Assembly (NCBI GenBank): GCA_024400275.1
Contig: JAKSMY010000066.1
Span: 1-8,907 of the forward strand
Direction of reading: 5' to 3'
From: Paludibacteraceae bacterium
Lineage (GTDB): Bacteria > Bacteroidota > Bacteroidia > Bacteroidales > Paludibacteraceae
DNA length: 8,907 nucleotides
Shown in pieces: positions 6,513 to 8,907 of this stretch. The notes below the pieces were generated by a model that saw only the letters and a list, made by a program, of their open reading frames with translations, was not told where the DNA came from and did not search any database. Position 1 is the stretch's first letter. Every line of letters begins with the position of its first letter. Both the position numbers and the translations under genes were made by a program.

Positions 6513-8525
6513 ATCCGGTTAATAGATGTCATACTACCTCTTGCTATTCGAGATGTGTACACTTATAGTGTACCGGAAAGCATGCCATGCCCTCAATCGG
6601 GCATGCGTATTTTGGTACCACTTGGACGGAAAGTAGCTGTCGGTATTGTTCTGGATGACCACAAACAGCCGATAGACCCTGCTATACATATTCGTGATAT
6701 CATACAGATATTAGATTCCTATCCTATTCTTACCAAAGAACAAATTCATCTTTGGACATGGATAGCCGATTATTATATGTGTCCCATTGGAGATGTAATG
6801 GCGGCTGCATTACCGGCAAAAGCTTTGGATTATCACTACACAATGGACAGCTGTTCAAAAAGGAAAATCAATTTAGATACTTTTTCAGACTCAACAGAAC
6901 CTTTTAAGACATTAACGACTGCCCAACAAATAGCCAAAGAACAAATCTTACAACAGTGGCAGAAACATGATATTGTGTTACTTCAAGGAGTTACTTCTTC
7001 CGGAAAAACAGAGGTATATATTCATCTGATTGCAGACATACTTGCACAGGGGAAACAAGTATTATACCTCGTTCCTGAAATAGCTCTTACCACTCAACTT
7101 ACCAATCGCCTGCAACGTGTATTCGGGAATATGTTACGAGTTTATCACTCGCGTATTACAGATGCCCGGCGCATGGAGATATATCGTCAACAACGTTTAG
7201 ACCCACACCCACGATTGATTGTTGGTGCAAGATCGGCGGTGTTTTTACCGTTTACCAATCTCGGACTTATTATTATAGATGAGGAACATGAGTCTTCCTA
7301 TAAGCAACAGGAACCGGCACCACGTTATCATGCTCGTTCCGTAGCATCTATTATGGCACAACAGGTTGAAGCCCATGTTCTCCTTGGCACAGCCACACCA
7401 TCTATAGAAAGCCGCTATAATGCCGAGCAAAATAAATATGGTTTTGTATCGCTCTCGGAACGCTATCAGGGATTACATCTCCCACATATCACCTTGATAG
7501 ACTTGCAACAACAATATCATCGTTTAGAAATGATTGGACACTTCTCCAACCCATTGATTGTACGTATAAAAGAGGAGTTAGAGAACGGAAAACAAATCAT
7601 TTTATTTCAAAATCGTCGTGGCTATGCGCCATACATCCAATGTACACAATGCGGCACTATTCCCAAGTGCGATGACTGCGATGTCAGTCTAACTGTTCAC
7701 AAAAACATTCGACAACTCGTTTGCCATTACTGTGGTAAAAGCACTCCTATACCGACAATATGTCCACATTGTGGAGGAGAAGTACAGATACATGGTTTTG
7801 GAACAGAACGTTTGGAAGAAGAGGTACAAACACTTTTCCCGCAAGCACGAGTAGCACGTATGGATTTAGATACCACACGCAAAAAAAACGATTATGAAGA
7901 TATTATCACCGCCTTTTCCAATCATGAAGTAGATATACTTATCGGCACACAAATGGTAACCAAAGGACTACATTTTGATGATGTCAGTTTAGTAGCCGTT
8001 CTGAATGCAGATCAGTTACTTTCCCAACCGGATTTTCGGAGTACGGAACGTGCATATCAGATGTTGGAACAGGTTAGCGGACGAGCCGGACGAAAAGGCA
8101 AACAAGGAGAGGTCATTATCCAAACTTTTGACGTTCAGAACGCTGTTTTTCAATATATTAAGCAGCACAATGCAGAAAAGATGTACCATGACCAGATAGC
8201 AGAACGTAAAACATTTCATTTTCCTCCATTTTATCGCCAAATCAGCATTACGATTCGTCATGCTGATATGAATAAACTTAATATCGCAGCCGCATTTTTT
8301 CAGGAACGACTAAGACTGTCATTTGGCGATAGGATTACACAGGTTATTACTCCATCAATAACACGCATTCAGAAATGGCATATTCGCCAAGTTCACTTAC
8401 GTATTGAAAAACAAGCCAATTGGAACAAAGCAAAGCAAATACTCTGTCAACAAATAGAGTACTGTTCTTCTATCTCTATTTTCAAAGGGGTTCAGATACT
8501 ACCGGACGTTGATCCATTGCAGTAA
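6513..8525 (+). CDS. priA: Primosomal protein N' (replication restart helicase PriA), non-canonical start
   Basis: PriA is a 3'-to-5' superfamily 2 DNA helicase that binds stalled forks and reloads the replicative helicase. Counting from the GTG at 6555: Walker A GVTSSGKTE at 145-153, DEEH box at 242-245, motif III GTATPS, eight zinc-binding Cys in four CxxC pairs (363/366, 372/375, 390/393, 403/406), motif V GTQMVTKGLHFDD, and motif VI QVSGRAGR. All expected motifs are intact. The start is odd. GTG 6555 would delete the conserved first strand LIDVILPLAIRDVYTYSVP, which is encoded in frame from 6519. The frame is open only back to the preceding TAA (6498-6500) and contains no ATG, GTG or TTG before 6555. 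ATC at 6513 matches the start position of E. coli PriA (670 aa); ATT at 6501 is the alternative (674 aa). Last gene of the operon. Confidence 0.93.
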   Translation: MRLIDVILPLAIRDVYTYSVPESMPCPQSGMRILVPLGRKVAVGIVLDDHKQPIDPAIHIRDIIQILDSYPILTKEQIHLWTWIADYYMCPIGDVMAAALPAKALDYHYTMDSCSKRKINLDTFSDSTEPFKTLTTAQQIAKEQILQQWQKHDIVLLQGVTSSGKTEVYIHLIADILAQGKQVLYLVPEIALTTQLTNRLQRVFGNMLRVYHSRITDARRMEIYRQQRLDPHPRLIVGARSAVFLPFTNLGLIIIDEEHESSYKQQEPAPRYHARSVASIMAQQVEAHVLLGTATPSIESRYNAEQNKYGFVSLSERYQGLHLPHITLIDLQQQYHRLEMIGHFSNPLIVRIKEELENGKQIILFQNRRGYAPYIQCTQCGTIPKCDDCDVSLTVHKNIRQLVCHYCGKSTPIPTICPHCGGEVQIHGFGTERLEEEVQTLFPQARVARMDLDTTRKKNDYEDIITAFSNHEVDILIGTQMVTKGLHFDDVSLVAVLNADQLLSQPDFRSTERAYQMLEQVSGRAGRKGKQGEVIIQTFDVQNAVFQYIKQHNAEKMYHDQIAERKTFHFPPFYRQISITIRHADMNKLNIAAAFFQERLRLSFGDRITQVITPSITRIQKWHIRQVHLRIEKQANWNKAKQILCQQIEYCSSISIFKGVQILPDVDPLQ

Positions 8526-8544
8526 CCAATCAAGTATATCATAC

Positions 8545-8668
8545 GTCGCGCACTCTATCCTCATACATGTACCAAACACCGTTTGGTAGTAAGTACTCGG
8601 ATGAGTACGCTCCTCCCCAACACGCAAGCGTGCCGGGGACCCCATTAAGGAGAGTAGGCAGCAACGCC
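8545..8668 (-). ncRNA. Candidate structured RNA, copy 1
   Basis: Read on the minus strand the core forms three hairpins. 8638-8615 gives a 10-bp stem with two G-U pairs and a CUUG loop; 8608-8593 is GUACUC/GAGUAC with loop AUCC; 8588-8570 is an 8-bp stem with loop GGU. AGAGT (8651-8655 on the + strand) can pair with ACTCT (8552-8556) to enclose all three. The upper closing helix seen in copy 2 is missing because the 5S-like tail is absent at 8544. It does not match any RNA family I know, and transcription is unproven. Confidence 0.35.
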
Positions 8669-8670
8669 AC

Positions 8671-8708
8671 ATAAACAAAGAAGCCCTGAGATTTCTCTCA
8701 AGGCTTCT
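8671..8708 (-). terminator. Rho-independent terminator 1 (minus strand)
   Basis: On the minus strand a 13-bp stem (arms 8708-8696 and 8691-8679) with a GAAA loop is followed by TTTGTTTAT. One stem pair is G-U; on the + strand it would be A-C, and no T-run follows on that side. This directs transcription leftward, away from the 5S gene. Confidence 0.75.
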
Positions 8709-8712
8709 GAAA

Positions 8713-8849
8713 GTGGAGGCTACCTGTCGCGCACTCTATCCTCATACATGTACCAAACACCGTTTGGTAGTAAGTACTCGGATGAGTACGCTCCTCCCCA
8801 ACACGCAAGCGTGCCGGGGACCCCATTAAGGAGAGTAGGCAGCAACGCC
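8713..8849 (-). ncRNA. Candidate structured RNA, copy 2, with 5S-like closing strand
   Basis: The three hairpins are those of copy 1, at 8819-8796, 8789-8774 and 8769-8751. Here the closing helix is longer. GCUGCC (minus strand, 8843-8838) pairs with GGUAGC (8724-8719) with one G-U, and ACUCU pairs with AGAGU inside it. The second strand of this helix is the duplicated 5S tail. The unit lies between two minus-strand terminators, the downstream one at 8671-8708. It could be a processed by-product of rrn transcription, a separate RNA, or merely a repeat. Confidence 0.4.
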
Positions 8850-8903
8850 CATAAACAAAGAAGCCCGAGATTGCTCTCGAGCTTCTGAAAGTGGCGGCTA
8901 CCT
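8726..8903 (-). repeat. 178-bp tandem repeat, copy 2 (proximal to 5S)
   Basis: The core 8726-8849 is identical over 124 bases to copy 1. It is followed by its own terminator hairpin and by the genuine 5S tail, which continues past 8903 as ACTC. In copy 1 the corresponding place is joined to GTCGCGC instead. This fits a tandem duplication with one breakpoint inside the 5S 3' end. Confidence 0.9.
8851..8886 (-). terminator. Rho-independent terminator 2, end of the rrn operon (minus strand)
   Basis: A 12-bp stem with GCAA loop is followed by TTTGTTTAT on the minus strand, directly after the 5S tail. Compared with terminator 1, stem bases have changed in pairs so that pairing is kept and the loop remains a GNRA tetraloop. 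This is the expected place for the terminator of an rrn operon ending in 5S. Confidence 0.8.
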
Positions 8904-8907
8904 ACTC
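8887..8907 (-). rRNA. rrf: 5S ribosomal RNA, 3' end only (runs off the window)
   Basis: The minus strand reads GAGTAGGTAGCCGCCAC then TTTC, matching the conserved 3' end of Bacteroidales 5S rRNA (GAGAGTAGGTAGCCGCC). A terminator follows at once. Only about 17-20 nt are visible. Helix I of 5S is self-complementary, so a short fragment could be read on either strand; the ACCTACTC side and the minus-strand terminator settle the direction. Confidence 0.65.

Larger units (their letters stand above)
8545..8725 (-). repeat. 181-bp tandem repeat, copy 1 (distal to 5S)
   Basis: Starts GTCGCGCACTCT and ends with AGGCTACCT on the + strand. It comprises a 124-bp core (8545-8668), a terminator hairpin and an 18-bp piece identical, bar one base, to the 5S 3' end. 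The next copy begins directly at 8726. The core is identical in both copies; the remainder differs by three deleted bases and several substitutions. Confidence 0.9.

Noticed and set aside
8545..8668. tRNA or tRNA-like gene from the three-hairpin cloverleaf
   Set aside because: No T-loop GTTC-A motif, no 7-bp anticodon stem-loop geometry and no CCA-type acceptor end; the spacing is wrong for tRNA.
8545..8725. Repeat unit as a complete 5S rRNA gene on either strand
   Set aside because: Only the last 18 bases or so resemble 5S. The conserved loop with CCGAAC, and the GATGGTACTG segment in proper context, are absent, and the three-hairpin fold differs from the 5S fold.

Overview
The window looks like a Bacteroidales chromosome (Bacteroides/Prevotella/Porphyromonas relatives), moderately AT-rich. 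Four things point there: a promoter of the Bacteroidetes type (TTTG, 20 nt spacer, TAnnTTTG) before the operon; absence of Shine-Dalgarno sequences; Bacteroidetes-restricted families (a PorW/SprE-like TPR lipoprotein, a DUF5715-like protein, an EF-hand-like surface lipoprotein); and a 5S rRNA 3' end of the Bacteroidales kind at the right edge. All family calls come from reading the sequence, without database searches.

Layout. (1) 3-386, + strand: 3' part of a small two-helix membrane protein, probably cut by the window edge. (2) 387-1014: a 628-bp non-coding stretch packed with short repeats: an 18-bp direct repeat at 391-408 and 828-845 enclosing two clusters of an 11-bp-phased GATGAGT-type repeat, a nested inverted repeat of 9-mers, and several hairpins. 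A heptad tandem repeat and the promoter (945-976) follow. (3) 1015-8525: five + strand genes separated by 0 to 12 bp, almost certainly one operon: a lipoprotein with an EF-hand-like loop and a Ser/Arg-rich tail; a membrane-anchored M15/DUF5715-like protein; tsaB (t6A tRNA modification); a 913-aa PorW/SprE-like TPR lipoprotein (type IX secretion/gliding family); and priA (replication restart helicase). (4) 8545-8907: a tandem duplication (181 and 178 bp) that reads as minus-strand RNA, next to the 3' end of a minus-strand 5S rRNA gene, i.e. the end of an rrn operon converging on priA.

The operon mixes cell-envelope proteins (three exported or membrane-anchored products) with two housekeeping enzymes. 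Nothing shows a joint pathway; co-transcription is the main link. The most unusual part is the right end. Each repeat carries a 124-nt core, identical in both copies, that folds into three hairpins within a closing helix, and a GNRA-looped intrinsic terminator. G-U pairs that would be A-C mismatches on the other strand indicate a minus-strand transcript. This is either a small structured RNA trailing the rrn operon or an rrn-associated repeat. A second oddity is that priA has no ATG, GTG or TTG upstream of its conserved N-terminus.
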